A DNA stretch of 64,000 nt from Dioscorea cayenensis subsp. rotundata (GCF_009730915.1 NC_052475.1:23931016-23995015), one strand, 5' to 3'; positions 33,065 through 45,831 are shown, numbered from the stretch's first letter. Translations and numbers: made by a program. Notes: generated by a model from the letters alone, not told the origin.

Positions 33065-34199
33065 TGATCAAGCATATTGATAGAATAAGGAGGGATTTTC
33101 TCTGGTCAGGACCTGATATTGACATCCGGGCTGCAGGCTTGTCTGCTGGGGTAACTTGTGTCACCCCCGGGATCAAGAGGGGGTGGGGTATCCTTGATCT
33201 GGACAAATTCAATCAGGCCCTATCGGGAAGTGGTGGTGGAAATTCATGTTGACGCCTGACCGGTGTGGTACTGCCGTCATCCAGTTTAATTATGGTTGGT
33301 CTCGGTGGAACATGTTTCCTTAACACAATGGTCGCGTCTCGTATTTCTGGAATGGTGTTCTGAACTGTCTTCCAGCTTTCAGAGGTTGTATTCAGCACAG
33401 CGTCGAGACAGGGGGTGAAACTCTTTTTTGGAAGGATAACTGGCTGGATGGAAGCACTCCTAGGTATTTGTGGCCAGCTGATTTTGCGACCTGTCTTCAC
33501 CTTGATGGGACTATCAGAGAGCTTGCTTATTTACTGGAGAGACCTCCCTTTAGTGATAATCTGATTCTGCGACATATAAGGGACTCAATAAGGGGTGCTA
33601 ATGCTTCTCGTTTTGATCAGAAACGTTGGTGTCTTACTGCTAATGGGATCTTCTCAGTTAAATCCTTCTACAGCTTCATTATCGATGGTGGTTTGAGATG
33701 CCCGATTGCTAAGTTCTATTGGAGTAGTTGGTGTCCAAAGAAAATTAATCTTTTTAATTGGCTGGCGTGGAAGGATAAAATTCTCTCACAAGTTAACCTT
33801 GCTAAGCGTCGCTGCAACCGTTTGCCTACGGCAACATGTGTGTTATGCTATTCAGACTTGGAGTCTACCAATCACTTGTTTCTACAATGCACATTTGCTA
33901 GACAGTTGTGGGCCTTCTTTGGGAGATTGCTGGAGTTGCCTGGCCCTCCGGTGTCTTTGGCTTCGGTCTAGAGTAGTTGGAGACTTTCTTTAGTGCCTTC
34001 GCGTAGAGTTATGGGTGACCTAGTTGTTAAGGCAGTTGTGTGGAATATTTGGCTTGCGCGCAATGATTGCATTTTTAATGCTTCTAAGATTCATGTGCAC
34101 TCTCTTTGTGTGAAGATTATTCATATGCTCTTATCCTGGTTCTCTGCAGCACTTGACAGTGTTAAGGAGAAGATAGAGGGATCTATGTCGATTGTGTGA
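33065..34199 (+). pseudogene. LINE ORF2 C-terminus with zf-RVT domain
   Basis: Continues from the split site as IKHIDRIRRDFLWSGPD and KRGWGILDLDKFNQAL, then, in another frame from about 33440, FDQKRWCLTANGIFSVKSFY, WCPKKINLFNWLAWKDK and CVLCYSDLESTNHLFLQC, the zinc-binding RVT domain. A last piece, VVWNIWLARNDCIFNA, lies at 33993-34199. At least two stops or shifts separate these pieces. No RNase H domain is seen. Confidence 0.8.
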
Positions 34200-34447
34200 C
34201 GAAGCTTGGAGTTTCCTGTTGCTATTGCAGGAGAGACTTGGGAGGAGCCTTCCTCCGAGGCGTTTGTGGATCACAGTTCTAGCTAGTGGGCTTCTGTTGT
34301 GGTCTTAGTGGCCTTGTGGAGATGGTTTGTCTCCATTTTATTATTTTGTATCTTGTTTCTGGTGTTCCATAACTAGTGGGCTCTTTGTTGTATTTTATTG
34401 GGTTGTCTTTTTTTTTTAATAAATGTGGTTTATCCACTTAAAAAAAC

Positions 34448-35869
34448 AAGAAAAGTGAAACAATAACAAATGACTGAGATTGCATGTTGAGAATATAATT
34501 GAGAATTTAATATGTTCGTGTGGTAATTAAGAGGGTATTGCGGCTATTGCCTTTTTTTTAATTGCGTTTATTTACCTTTAAAAAAATACTGTTAAAAAAT
34601 CATTTTACAATAATCCATATTTTGGGATGATGGCTACTGTGGGATGACAGCTAATATAACTATACAAAATGGTGGCGGCTACTTTGATGAGGCATCTCAT
34701 TCGACCACCTAACATCTGGTTTTTTTTTTTTTTTTGGTTTATATTTTTTTATGTTATTAAAAATAAAAATAAAATAAAATACGAAATAGTTGTTAAAATG
34801 ATGAATAAACTAAATTTTAACTAAATAATTTTTAATTGTCACACCAATCTCCATCATAGTTGGAGTGATCCTGGCCAGGAGAAAGAGAAGTCAAAAATAT
34901 TCTAAGAATGGAAACCCAAAATCCTCTTTATATTCTATAAAAATTATAAAAGTTATATAGATTAAAAAAAATATTATGTTATCTTCAATAAATTCCTTAA
35001 ATGATAAGGATAATAGTTAAAAAGTAAACTTAATTATTTGTAATAAAAATTTAAATAAAATAATAAAATAATTTAAAATAAAACACATATTGATTATCTA
35101 AATATCATTTGGTTGTTTGATTTTTGCTATAAAATTTAACAAAAATCTAATAGTTGTTTAAATACATATTTTATTATTTTATATTTATTTTTTAATTTTT
35201 ATTAGTAATTGAAAACATGTAATTTTTTATTTGCATTATTAAAACATATTTTTTATTCATAAATTATTAATAGGTGTAAGAGATCAACTATTGATTCAAA
35301 CTACTGAAGGCAATCATCATGCATCTCTAAGTTTAAACTATTTTCCTTAAATTTGAAATTTTATCATCTAATTTAGTTTGATTCAGTTTTAAATGATTTC
35401 AATATTATGAGAGAGAGTAAAGCGTAACTTCAATTAATTAAATTAATTTGTGTAAAAATTAAATATTACATTTTTTTTATTTAATCCTCTAAAAATATTT
35501 GGTGATTTCACCCCTAGTCAGCCGGGTGAGTTGAGTAGGCGTGACCAATTGTGTTAAGAAAACTTGCGTGTAACCAAGTGTATTGAGTAGGCATGACTGA
35601 AAGCACAGAAAAAAACTTTTGTTACTTATGAGTGGGCTAGGCGAGCGTGACCAAGATCTTTGGCTAGCAATCTTTTAATCATCGATCGAAGGGAGATGAT
35701 AATTGATTAAGCATGATCATAAAAGTCGAAGTTTTGGGATTGTCTATCTTTGTGTGTGTTGTTTTATTCGCCGGCACTTGACCTTAGTGACATTTGTGAC
35801 AAAGTAAGGCTTGGCTAGCTACGGGTAAAAGCTGGCGTTACACCATTATAGTCTTTGGGGAGAAAATAA
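34448..35869. other. Spacer of unit 1, partly shared with unit 3
   Basis: No gene seen. 34585-34860 is homologous to 54405-54790 (see repeat entry). From about 35690 the sequence resembles the region upstream of GHR copy B (about 40775-40925), for example GCATGATCATAAAAGTCGAA and CACCATTATAGTCTT. Confidence 0.55.
34585..34860 (+). repeat. Unit spacer repeat, copy in unit 1
   Basis: Shares CATATTTTGGGATGATGGCT, AAAATGGTGGCGGCTAC and GTCACACCAATCTCCATCAT with 54405-54790. In both places it lies downstream of AHL-derived DNA and upstream of a GHR gene. Confidence 0.8.
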
Positions 35870-37900
35870 ATACTATGTCATTGGTGACGGTAGCCTCCCA
35901 TCGGTATGACTATGACATTAGGCATCATGGCTTCAAAGGAATAGGAAAGGGACTTATCAATAAAGTTATTTGCAAAACTAATATTTATCAGGGGTCCATC
36001 AGTAAAATTCAAGTACAAAATTCAACTGGCATGGCAGTGCTCCTGCATGTATATTCATAATTCATAAATAAAACTTTGGCAAAGCGAAGAGCTTGCAAAG
36101 CTCGGTTGCATGATCTTATCTCCATTGCCATAGGACCTTCGTCTTCCAAAGAACCTATCTCTTTCCACAAGGTTTTCCTCTTAGCCCACCCCCCTTTCTC
36201 AGATTTTTTTTTTCTTCATTTGATTTTGATGTCGATATGTCTAATTTATGAAAGAATTGGTTGTATGTTGCCTTGATGCATCAAGGGACTATAGTTTTTG
36301 CTTGGTTTACTACACTTGCTTTCTAAGATTAAGCGACATGTTTTTGTGAACGTGCACAAACCACCCCATCAAAAGGTAGTACTGGTATTTCATTTATTCT
36401 CCAATTGATTGGAGAGTTCTATCTGGGCTTGTCTACGTTCCTCAATATATATATATATATATATATATGCACAAGATCCTGTTTTGGTTAGTGATTGTTT
36501 GACTAAATAAAAAAAAACCAGTGTTCTGAATTTTGTTACAAGATGTGTTTCTCTGTTTTCTTTGTTTCCATTTAGGATGTTTCTGCAAAACAGTGTCTTT
36601 TTGAATCTTTGAAGGCTTTGGTATAGACTTCATGATGGATGTGCTAGCTAGGCATGGATAGGAAAATGGAGATGTAAAAAGATGTCATTTTGGTGATCAG
36701 TTTAAATTTAATTCATAGCCAACAGTGCAGGGATCCATGGTTGAAGATGTGCGCCAATTAAAATTTTTGAGTTAGATTGATACACTCATCACTATTTCTT
36801 TTCTTTAGAAAATGGAGAAGTGTTTCTCTGTTTTACTCTTTTATTCTCAAAATAGGATTGTGGAGAATATGAATGGTAGAATGTGTTCCCAAAAGCTCAA
36901 AATTGGGATTAGATGTGTGATTGCGATGCCTTAAGAGGGCTTTAGCTTTTCTAAGTTTGTATGTTCATTATAAGAGAAGCAGAGGATGTAATTCAGATTT
37001 GTTGGTAGGGATTAATGTTTGTTTATTCTTCTTCTTTCTAGCTGTTTGCTTGTACTTGTCTTCTTATCCTTCTTCTGGTTTTCATCCTAGAGTTCTGAGC
37101 AATTCCCTTCAAAACCAAGTTGTTATGGGTTCAATTGATCACTTTGGTTGAGCTTGGATTGATTAGTTTTGGAGATTGAGATCTATAGGACTTGTAGTTG
37201 TGAAAAAGATAATTCCTGATCCAAAAAATGCCATGTTAAAGTCATGGTTCATCTTAAAAAAATAGTCATGGTTGGCTGATGGAGATGGAGACGGAGATGG
37301 TGAGAAGTAGGAGAAGAGAAGTAGATGGTTAAGGCAAAGAAGAGAATGTATTGGACTAGAACAGATTATATCTGTAGTTTTTAGGCTAATTTTGGAGATA
37401 TTTGTTTTCTAGGTCAACTTTGCAATATTTATTTCAATATCAAATTGTGTTAGGCATTTCTATTTCATTTCAAAGCAACAAATGAAATAAAGTAAAATTC
37501 TCTGTGAATTCTATCTCACTATTAGAAATTTATATTTGGTTAGGCTCTGTTTTATTTACCATTACATATTACTTTTCAATAGGAAGTAGAAACATATTTG
37601 TTTTTTAGAATAATGAATGGACTTCTTTCAAATTTGAGTTTAGCTCCCAATGCATTTCTTGTTCTGCTGTTGTAAGTTGTATAAAAATAGGATGTCATGT
37701 TCTAAAATTGTTCAAGGCTAAGTATTCATGATTAATCATTCAACATCCTATACTTCAAATGATGCAAATATGGGTAATGGTTTTGTTACAAGGTTTCTTG
37801 AAGGTTTATCTTTTATGTGTGTTGCTATTATGTTATCAAGGTGATAAATTGTCTTTTAACTGAAACTCTTAAATACTATAAAATCCAGCGTTCAGTTCAC
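35870..37900 (+). repeat. GHR 5' flank, copy A
   Basis: About 2 kb highly similar to the flanks of copies B (about 40930-42895) and C (54835-58205, interrupted). Landmarks are GGCAAAGCGAAGAGCTTGCA, GTGCTAGCTAGGCATGGATA, GCTTGGATTGATTAGTTTTG and TCTGTAGTTTTTAGGCTAA. It probably contains the promoter and any non-coding first exon; its open frames are not conserved as proteins. Confidence 0.85.
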
Positions 37901-39605
37901 ATGGCTCAATCAGCGTTGGAAGAGACTTCCGAGACTGGTGCATTTAATCGCACACCATCAACTTTTCGGAGTTTAATTTCAAGGGATAAGACATCTCCTT
38001 TTCCTGCAGAATCTGGTAGGTACCATCTATTTGTATCATATGCATGCCCGTGGGCATCCAGGTGTTTGGCATACTTAAAGCTCAAAGGGCTGGACAATGT
38101 AATCAGTTACACAGTGAGTCTCCTAAATGACTTTTGAAAGTTTTGAATTACTTCTCCTTTTTTAAACATATTCTGATGGTTATCTAACCTGTTTATAGGT
38201 TGTAAAACCAAAATGGGAAAGGATCAACGAAACTGATGAGCATTATGGATGGGTTTTTCCTGCTTTTAGCATGGAAGAACCAGGAGCCAAACCTGATAAG
38301 CTAAATGGAGTTACAAGTATCAGAGCACTTTATGAGTTTGCAAGCCCTAATTATACTGGAAAATATACTGTTCCAGTAAGTGTCAAAAGCATCCTATTAT
38401 TCTGTCGCATGTCGTTTCAGTTTGTTTGGACATATTTGTGATACTTATTAATCAAATGCAATGGCAGGTTCTTTGGGATAAAAAGCTTAAAACGATTGTC
38501 AACAATGAAAGCTCGGAAATAACACGCATGATGAACACTGAGTTTAATGATATGGCAGAGATTGCTGATTTGGACTTATACCCTTCTCATTTGCAGCCTC
38601 TTATTGATGAAGTCAATGAATGGGTATATGATGGGATTAACAACGGTGTTTACAGGTGTGGATTTGCTAGTAAACAAGAGCCTTACGATGAGGTTGTGTT
38701 TGTTGCTATTGCAGTTCATCTTTAATAAACTATAAATTTACTCGTGCTATATGCTTTCATCTCATTTGCTAAAATAGGCAGTCACAAAATTATATGAAGC
38801 CTTGGACAAGTGTGAAGAGATACTTAGCAAGCAGCGGTACATTTGTGGGAATGTGTTGACTGAAGCTGATGTGCGCTTGTTTGTCACTCTTATAAGATTT
38901 GATGAGGTACGGTTCATTTCTTAAGTGAAGAATATATTCTTTTTGGTCCTGATGACTTTAATCACGTTTTGTAATGGTATTTTGAGCCCTTGTAACAATA
39001 TGTAGTTTTTGTAATTGGAAGCAAAAACTTATTCAAATCTAAAAGTAGATGCAATTTCTGGTATTCAAATTAGAAGTGCCTTACTAATTGTAGTTTTACA
39101 TTAAGCAAGTATATCCTAGAAATTAGTATTCAAATCAAATGTATCATATTTGATGCACTGCTTTTCCTTTGTTTAATTGCTGACAAAATAAAGCACAGCT
39201 GAAGTCAGAATTTGATAATAATTTTTCAGTCAATTTCCAGAATTGGCATTCAGAATTACTCCTCTTAACTATTTTGCTTTGACAGAACTCAATTTGCTGA
39301 GCCATTTTCCCTGCATAATTTTGTTAACAATGCATTAGTTGCTAACTCACCTCATTCTTTCATATTTCATGCAGGTTTATGTTGTTCATTTCAAATGCAA
39401 CAAGAAGCTGATACGTGAGTATCCAAATCTGTTCAACTACACCAAAGACATATACCAAACCAATGGCATGAGCAGCACCGTTAACATGGAACACATTAAG
39501 AAGGGCTACGGAAGCCACCCATCCATCAATCCATTAGGCATTGTTCCAATTGGTCCCAACATTGATTTCTCTGCTGCTCATGACAGAGCTCGCTTTGCCC
39601 CTTAA
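37901..39605 (+). CDS. Glutathionyl-hydroquinone reductase (ECM4/Xi-class GST), copy A
   Basis: Five exons: 37901-38113, 38199-38375, 38468-38692, 38778-38906 and 39375-39605, all phase 0, giving 324 residues. The enzyme uses glutathione to reduce S-glutathionyl-hydroquinones, releasing the hydroquinone and GSSG. The catalytic cysteine is in YACPWASR (Cys49). Family blocks: [105 protein letters not shown] and [20 protein letters not shown]. Compared with copy C and the family block HYYGSHPS, this copy has lost one codon there (GYGSHPS). No plastid transit peptide is evident, so a cytosolic enzyme is likely. The reading frame is whole. Confidence 0.92.
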
Positions 39606-39837
39606 AAAAACACCCAATGAGTGTTCATGCCCACCTTTCCATATTTTTATCAACTTATGAATGTGTTTTCTTTCCTATGTGCTCAATTGTCTCATGTGGA
39701 GAAGAACAACATCAGCTGTTTTTGAATGCTTGCTTCTGTATGCTAAACTAAAACATGTTTGTACCCCATCTTGAGAAGCATAATTTGGACCCAATATTTA
39801 TTCTCCATATTAAGGACTGAAAGAACATTCTTGGCCT

Positions 39838-39995
39838 AGTTAATATTATTATTATTGGTGGAGGATGGTGGAGATGATGGTTGAGTTTGAAGGAATAAGT
39901 TATATATTATGCACCATGTATTATGACAATGAAGTGGTTTGATTAGATATAATTAAATATTTTGAAATTTTTCTTCAAGGAGAAATATAATTATA
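39838..39995 (+). repeat. AHL 3' UTR fragment, copy 2 of 3
   Basis: Starts near TAATATTATTATTATTGGTG and runs through GGTTGAGTTTGAAGGAATAA and GAAGTGGTTTGATTAGATAT, nearly identical to the AHL 3' UTR at 26150-26290. No AHL coding sequence remains here. It sits about 230 bp after GHR copy A and marks the boundary between units 1 and 2. Confidence 0.85.
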
Positions 39996-40045
39996 AAAAA
40001 AACAATGAGAAAATGAGAAGGATCATTCACAGAAAATGATATGGT

Positions 40046-40266
40046 GAATGATCCTCATGGGCTCTAACTCTGTCTCGACGATGACTGACACGGCTTTCGA
40101 TTTCGCTTTTTCACTTTCTTTTTACAGCTCCTCTATTTTTACTCATCTGCTAGGGATAACCTGTTACTTTTTCCCTCTATTTGTTCTAGCTTTGTTATTT
40201 TTCACTCGACTTTATTTTCCCGCTTTCTTTCTTCATTAATAAATTGTCGTTTATCCACTTTTATTC
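40046..40266 (+). mobile_element. Short retroposon with 10-bp target duplication
   Basis: A 221-bp insertion flanked by ATGATATGGT (40036-40045 and 40267-40276). It ends TTAATAAATTGTCGTTTATC then CACTTTTATTC, the family tail also seen at the end of the LINE. It is either a strongly 5'-truncated LINE or a SINE using the same 3' end. No coding. Confidence 0.75.
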
Positions 40267-40276
40267 ATGATATGGT

Positions 40277-40929
40277 AGTGCCACTATTTTTTTCATTTGC
40301 TCGCATGACACTCTGCATCCCCTCCACCCCCTCCACCCCCTCATCGATCTCCTCACAACACAACATCATCATCTCCATCACTAACACATACATTAACTCA
40401 ATAAATCATTCTTTTTGGCCAAATAAAATAAATAAAAGCTTTCAAACAAGACCTACTAACCATGGAAAACTCAATAGACTTTGATCACCTATCTCCACGG
40501 AACTAATTGATCATCACCAACACTCAGGCAAGGCTCCAACCCTCCCCTGATCATTATCATCTCAGTCTCCAGTCTTCATCATGGTGGGTCTTCAGAACCC
40601 TACCTGTCATTTTATAAAGGGTTTGTGATTGGGAGTGGTAAACCAACCGTGTAAATTAAGTCATAACATTAAGATTATCATTTCATTAAAAATCCAAAGA
40701 GATAGTTAATTTTTCACATTTGAGCATTAACACTTACCAAAACAGAAAGAAGCATTGTATTGTTTGAGAAATGAGAATTGATCAAGTGTGATCATAAAAG
40801 TCTAAGTTTTGGGCCTACCTATCTTTGTATGTGTGATCATAAAAGTCTAAGTTGACATTTGTGATAAGGTGAGGCTTGGCTAGTAACGGGTAAAGACTGG
40901 CGTTGCACCATTATAGTCTTCCGGGGAAA
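40277..40929. other. Unit 2 spacer
   Basis: The first 350 bp (CCCCTCCACCCCCTCCACC repeats and CATCATC runs) are unlike other parts of the window and hold no gene. From about 40775 the sequence matches the region upstream of copy A. Confidence 0.4.
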
Positions 40930-42895
40930 AAATTAACTTAGTCATTGGTGACAGTAACCTCCCATCGGTATGACTCTGACATTAGTGATCATGGTTCCTA
41001 AGGAAAGGGACTTATCAATAAAGTTATTTGCAAAATTGGTATTTGTCAGGGGCCCATCAATAAAATTCCAAGTACAAAATTCAGACGGCATGACGCTGCT
41101 TCCTGTATGCAAATTCATAATTCATAAATAAAGCTTTGGCAAAGCGAAGAGCTTGCAAAGCTCGGTTGCATGATCAAATCGCCATCATTCTCCTTTCTCC
41201 ATTGCCATAGGACCTTTGTCTTCCAAAGATCCTTCTATTTCCACAAGGTTTCCTCTTATTCCCCCTTTCTCAGGATTTTATTTTATTTTTTTTTTTTTTT
41301 GATGCCGATATATCTAATTTATGAAAGAATTGTTTGTATGTTGGCTTGATGCATCAAGGAACTATAGTTTTTGCTTGGTTTACTACACTTGCTTTTTAAG
41401 ATTAAGCGACATGTTTTTGTGAACATGCACAAGCCACACCATCAACAGGAGTACTGGTATTTCATTTATTCTCCAATTGGTTGGAGAGTTCTATCTGGGC
41501 TTGTCTACATTTCTCATTATATATATGCACAAGATCCACTTTTGGTTAGTGATTGGTTTGGCATAAAAAAAAAACCAGTGTTCTGAATTTTGTTACAAGA
41601 TGTATTTCTCTGTTTCCTTTTAGGATGTTTCCGCAAAGCTGTGTCTTTGTTAATCTTTGAAGGCTTTGGTACTAGATTCCATTATGGAGGTACTAGCTAG
41701 GCATGGATAGGAAAATGGAGATGTAAAAAGATGTCATTTTGGTGATCAGTTTAAATTTAATTCATAGCCAACAGTGCAGGGATCCATGGTTGAGGATGTG
41801 CGCCAATTAAAATTTTTGAGTTAGATTGATACACTCATCACTATTTCTTTTCTTTTGAAAATGGAGAAGTGTTTCTCTGTTTTACCCTTTTATTCTCAAA
41901 ATAGGATTGTGAAGAATATGAATGGCAGAATGTGTTCCCAAAAGCTCAAAATTGGGATTAGATGTGTGATTGCGATGGTTTAAGTGGGCTTTAGCTTTTC
42001 TAAGTTTGTATGTTCATTATAAGAGAATCAGAGGATGTAATTCAGATTTGTTGTTAGGGATTAATGTTTACTTGTCTTCTTATCCTTCTTCTGGTTTTCA
42101 TCCTAGAGTTCTGAGCAATTGCCTTCAAAACCAAGTTGTTATGGGCTCAATTGATCACTTTGGTTGAGCTTGGATTGATTAGTTTTGGAGATTGAGATCT
42201 ATAGGACTTGTAGTTGTGAAAAAGATAATTCCTGATCCAAAAAATGTCATGTTAAAGTCATGGTTCATCTTTAAAAAATAGTCATGGTTGGCTGATGGAG
42301 ATGGAGACGGAGATGGTGAGAAGTAGGAGAAGAGAAGTAAAAGGTTGAGTTGAAGAAGAGAATGTATTGGACTAGAATAGATTATATCTGTAGTTTTTAG
42401 GCTAACCTTGGATATATTTGTTTTCTAGGTCAACTTTGCAATATTTATTTCAATATCAGATTGTGTTAGGCATTTCAAAGAAACTAATGAAATAAAGAAA
42501 AATTCTGTGAATGCTATCTCACTATTAGAAATTTATATTTGGTTGGGCTCTGTTTTATCTACCATGACATATTACTTTTCAATAGGAACATATTCGTTTT
42601 TTAGAATAATGAAAGGGCTTCTTTCAAATTTGGGTGTAGCTCCCAATGCATTTCTTGTTCTGCTGTTGTAAGTCGTATAAAAATAGGATGTCGTGTTCTA
42701 AAATTGTTCAAGGCGAAGTATTCATGATTAATCATTCAACATGCTATACTTCAAATGATGCAAATATGGGTAATGGTTTTGTTACAATGTTTCTTGAAGC
42801 TTTTTCTTTTATGTGTGTTGCTATTATGTAATCAAGGTGATAAATTGTTTTTAACTGAAACTCTTAAATACTATAAAATCCAGCGTTCAGTTCAC
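40930..42895 (+). repeat. GHR 5' flank, copy B
   Basis: Second copy of the about 2 kb GHR upstream region, colinear with 35870-37900 with small indels (for example it lacks TTATTCTTCTTCTTTCTAGC between GTTT and CTTGTCTTC). Confidence 0.85.
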
Positions 42896-44602
42896 ATGGC
42901 TCAATCAGCATTGGAAGAGACTTCCGAGTCTGGTTCATTCAAACGCACACCATCAACTTTTCGGAGTTTAATTTCAAAGGATAGGACATCTCCTTTTCCT
43001 GCAGAATCTGGTAGGTATCATCTATATGTATCATACGCATGCCCGTGGGCATCCAGGTGTTTGGCATACTTAAAGCTCAAAGGGCTGGACAATGTAATCA
43101 GTTACACAGTGAGTCTCCTAACAGACTTTCGAACGTTTTGAATTACTTCTCCTTTTTTAAACATATTCTCATGATTATCCAATCTGTTTATAGGCTGTAA
43201 AACCAAAATGGGGAAGGACCAAGGAAACTGATGAGCATTATGGATGGGTTTTTCCTGCTTCTAGCATGGAAGAACCAGGAGCCGAACCTGATAAGCTAAA
43301 TGGAGTTACAAGTATCAGAGCACTTTATGAGTTTGCAAGCCCTAATTATTCTGGAAAATATACTGTTCCAGTAAGTGTCAAAAGCATCCTATTATTCTAT
43401 CGCTTGTCCTTTCAGTTTGTTTGGACATATTTGAGACCTTTTAATCAAATGCAATGGCAGGTTCTGTGGGATAAAAAGCTTAAAACAATTGTCAACAATG
43501 AAAGCTCGGATATAATACGCATGATGAATACCGAGTTTAATGATATGGCAGAGAATGCTGATTTGGATTTATACCCTACTCATTTGCAGCCTCTTATTGA
43601 TGAGGTCAATGAATGGGTATATGATTGGATTAACAATGGTGTTTACAGGTGTGGATTCACTAAGAAACAAGAGCCTTACGATGAGGTCGTGTTTGTTGCT
43701 ATTGCTGTTCATCTTTAATAAACTATAAATTTTCTCATGCTATAATTATTTGGTTGCTTTCATCTCATCGGTTAAAACAGGCAGTCACAAAGTTATTTGA
43801 AGCCCTTGACAAGTGTGAAGAGATACTTAGCAAGCAGCGGTACATTTGTGGGAATGTGTTGACTGAAGCTGATGTGCGCTTGTTCGTCACTCTCATAAGG
43901 TTTGATGAGGTAATCATTTCTTAAGTGAAGAATATATTCTTTTTGGTCCTGATGACTTTAATCACGTTTTGTAATGGTATTTTGATCCCTTGTAACAATA
44001 TTTAGTTTTTGTAACTGGAAGCAAAAACTTATTCAAATCTAAAAGCTGATGCAATTTCTAGCATTCAAATTAGAAGAGCCTTATTAATTGTAGTTTTACA
44101 TTAAGCAAGTATATCCTTGAAATTAGTATTCAAATCAAATGTAGCTTATTTGATGCTCTGCTTTTTCTTTGTTTAATTGCCGACAATAAAGCACGGCCGA
44201 AGTCAAAATTTGATAATAACCTTCAGGCAATTTCCGGAATTGGCATTCAAAATTAATCCTCTTGACTATTTTGCTTTGATAGAACTCAATGTACTTAGCC
44301 AGTTTCCCTGCATAATTTTGTTAACAATGCTTTAGTTGCTAACTCACCGCATTCTTTCATATTTCATGCAGGTTTATTTTGTTCATTTCAAGTGCAACAA
44401 GAAGCTGATACAAGAGTATCCAAATCTGTTCAACTACACCAAAGACATATACCAAATCAATGGTATGAGCAGCACTGTTAACAAGGAACACATTAAGAAG
44501 AGCTACTACAGCCAGCTATTCATCAATCCATTCGGCATTGTTCCAATTGGTCCCAACATTGATTTCTCTGCTGCTCATGACAGAGCTCGCTTTGGCCCTT
44601 AA
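42896..44602 (+). CDS. Glutathionyl-hydroquinone reductase (ECM4/Xi-class GST), copy B
   Basis: Five exons: 42896-43108, 43194-43370, 43461-43685, 43781-43909 and 44372-44602, phase 0 throughout, giving 324 residues. Same catalytic YACPWASR (Cys49) and same exon plan as copies A and C. It is the most diverged copy at conserved places: [17 protein letters not shown] has Trp where the others have Gly, and the C-terminal block reads [16 protein letters not shown] instead of [17 protein letters not shown]. The tail ends ARFGP. These changes keep the frame open but replace residues that are nearly invariant in the family as I know it, so relaxed selection or changed substrate handling is possible. 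Confidence 0.9.
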
Positions 44603-45831
44603 AAAAAACACCCAATGAGTGCTCCTGCCCACCTTCCCATATTTTTATCAACTTATGAATGTGTTTTCTTTCCAATGTGCTCAATTGTCTCATGTGGAGA
44701 AGAACAGCATCCTCTGTTGAATGCTTGCTTCTGTATACTAAACTAAACATGTTTGTCCCCCATCTTCTCTCTCTCTCTCTCTCTTCTATTATTATTATTT
44801 TTTTTTTTGTTAAAAGTTGATAAATCACGTGCATTAGAAACTCTCTCTAATTATATTTATAAAATAATTATGTGAGTTTGTATCCAGATTCAAGACTTCA
44901 TTGAAAACATTTTTATTCCTGTAATGGTATGCAAATGTGACTGATGAAGTGAGGGTGAGACCGCCATTACATGAAATTACATGGTTTTGTCTGTTTGATT
45001 TAAACCTTTAACATGAAAAGGAAACTGGAGAGACCCAGAATTCCCACCGACACTACTTTAAGATTGTTGGAAAACAATCGATTATAGCTATGTGGGATAT
45101 TAATAATTAGAAAATTATAAATAAAACAAAAGTTTATATTAAAAGTGAGAGGACTTAATTTAAAAGATGAGAGACAAAATTGAGGCATGTGTATTACACA
45201 GATTTGCTCGGGTTAAAACTAGCGTCTACTTTATAAGATACAACGGTCTTCAGTTGCAAGGTAGCACCACTTTATAACTTTGACGAACTGAATTATGTAA
45301 GTTTTATCACATGGAATTTAGAGATTAGCTATTCTGCGAGAGCGATGGTAAAAAGAAAAAAGTGTGTTGTCCTTCCAAAAATTTGTGGAAAGAAGCATGT
45401 ACATAACTTTTGAGACTAATCCTCAAAATTACAAACTTAATGTGACTAACTATTAAACTTCCAAACATAAATTTTGGAGTTTCAATAGTTATAAAACTTA
45501 TGATTTTAGAATTCAAAAGGTTTGAAATTTTTTAATTATAGAATTAAATTCTATGAAAGTTGAAAAATTATTCAAATTCCAAAATTAATTGGAATTTAAA
45601 AACCAAAGTCTTTTCAACTTCTACACACCTATTCTTAAAAACAAAAACAACCGTTCATAGTCCATCTATTGTCTACTATACCATCTATGCCAACATGCTC
45701 ATCTACACCCACACCCTGGCCAACCAAACGACAAACTGGTAAAATATAAACTCTGGTTCTCTACCACACTATCTTACATCCAAATCTAATTATCTCCATT
45801 GTTTTTGTTTCAACAAATAAGGGAGAAAGGA
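44603..45831. other. GHR B 3' UTR and X8 promoter, with inserted DNA
   Basis: Compared with the same interval in unit 3 (59921-60436), it carries two extra pieces: a minus-strand retroposon tail in a CT repeat (about 44785-44836) and about 650 bp of AT-rich DNA (roughly 44990-45650) of unknown type. No gene seen. Confidence 0.55.
44785..44836 (-). repeat. LINE/SINE 3'-tail inserted in a CT microsatellite
   Basis: The minus strand reads CTAATGCACGTGATTTATCA then ACTTTTAAC and an A-rich tail. The flanks on both sides are CTCTCTCT; the matching place in unit 3 has an uninterrupted CT run. Confidence 0.5.

Larger units (their letters stand above)
26460..34447 (+). mobile_element. L1-type LINE retrotransposon, inactive, interrupted by a hAT element
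   Basis: Order of parts: ORF1 with CCHC knuckles, AP endonuclease, reverse transcriptase, zinc-binding RVT domain, 3' UTR ending AATAAATGTGGTTTATCCAC plus an A-rich tail at about 34447. Without the inserted hAT (31533-33056) it is about 6.5 kb, a full-length size. Several frame breaks and in-frame stops in both ORFs mean it is not autonomous. Sequence is GC-richer than its surroundings, as usual for plant L1 elements. The 5' limit is approximate. It lies inside unit 1 of the AHL-GHR-X8 array, between the AHL gene and the spacer that is shared with unit 3. Confidence 0.9.

Noticed and set aside
35875-36276. Short frames upstream of GHR copy A
   Set aside because: They are not kept open in the matching flanks of copies B and C.
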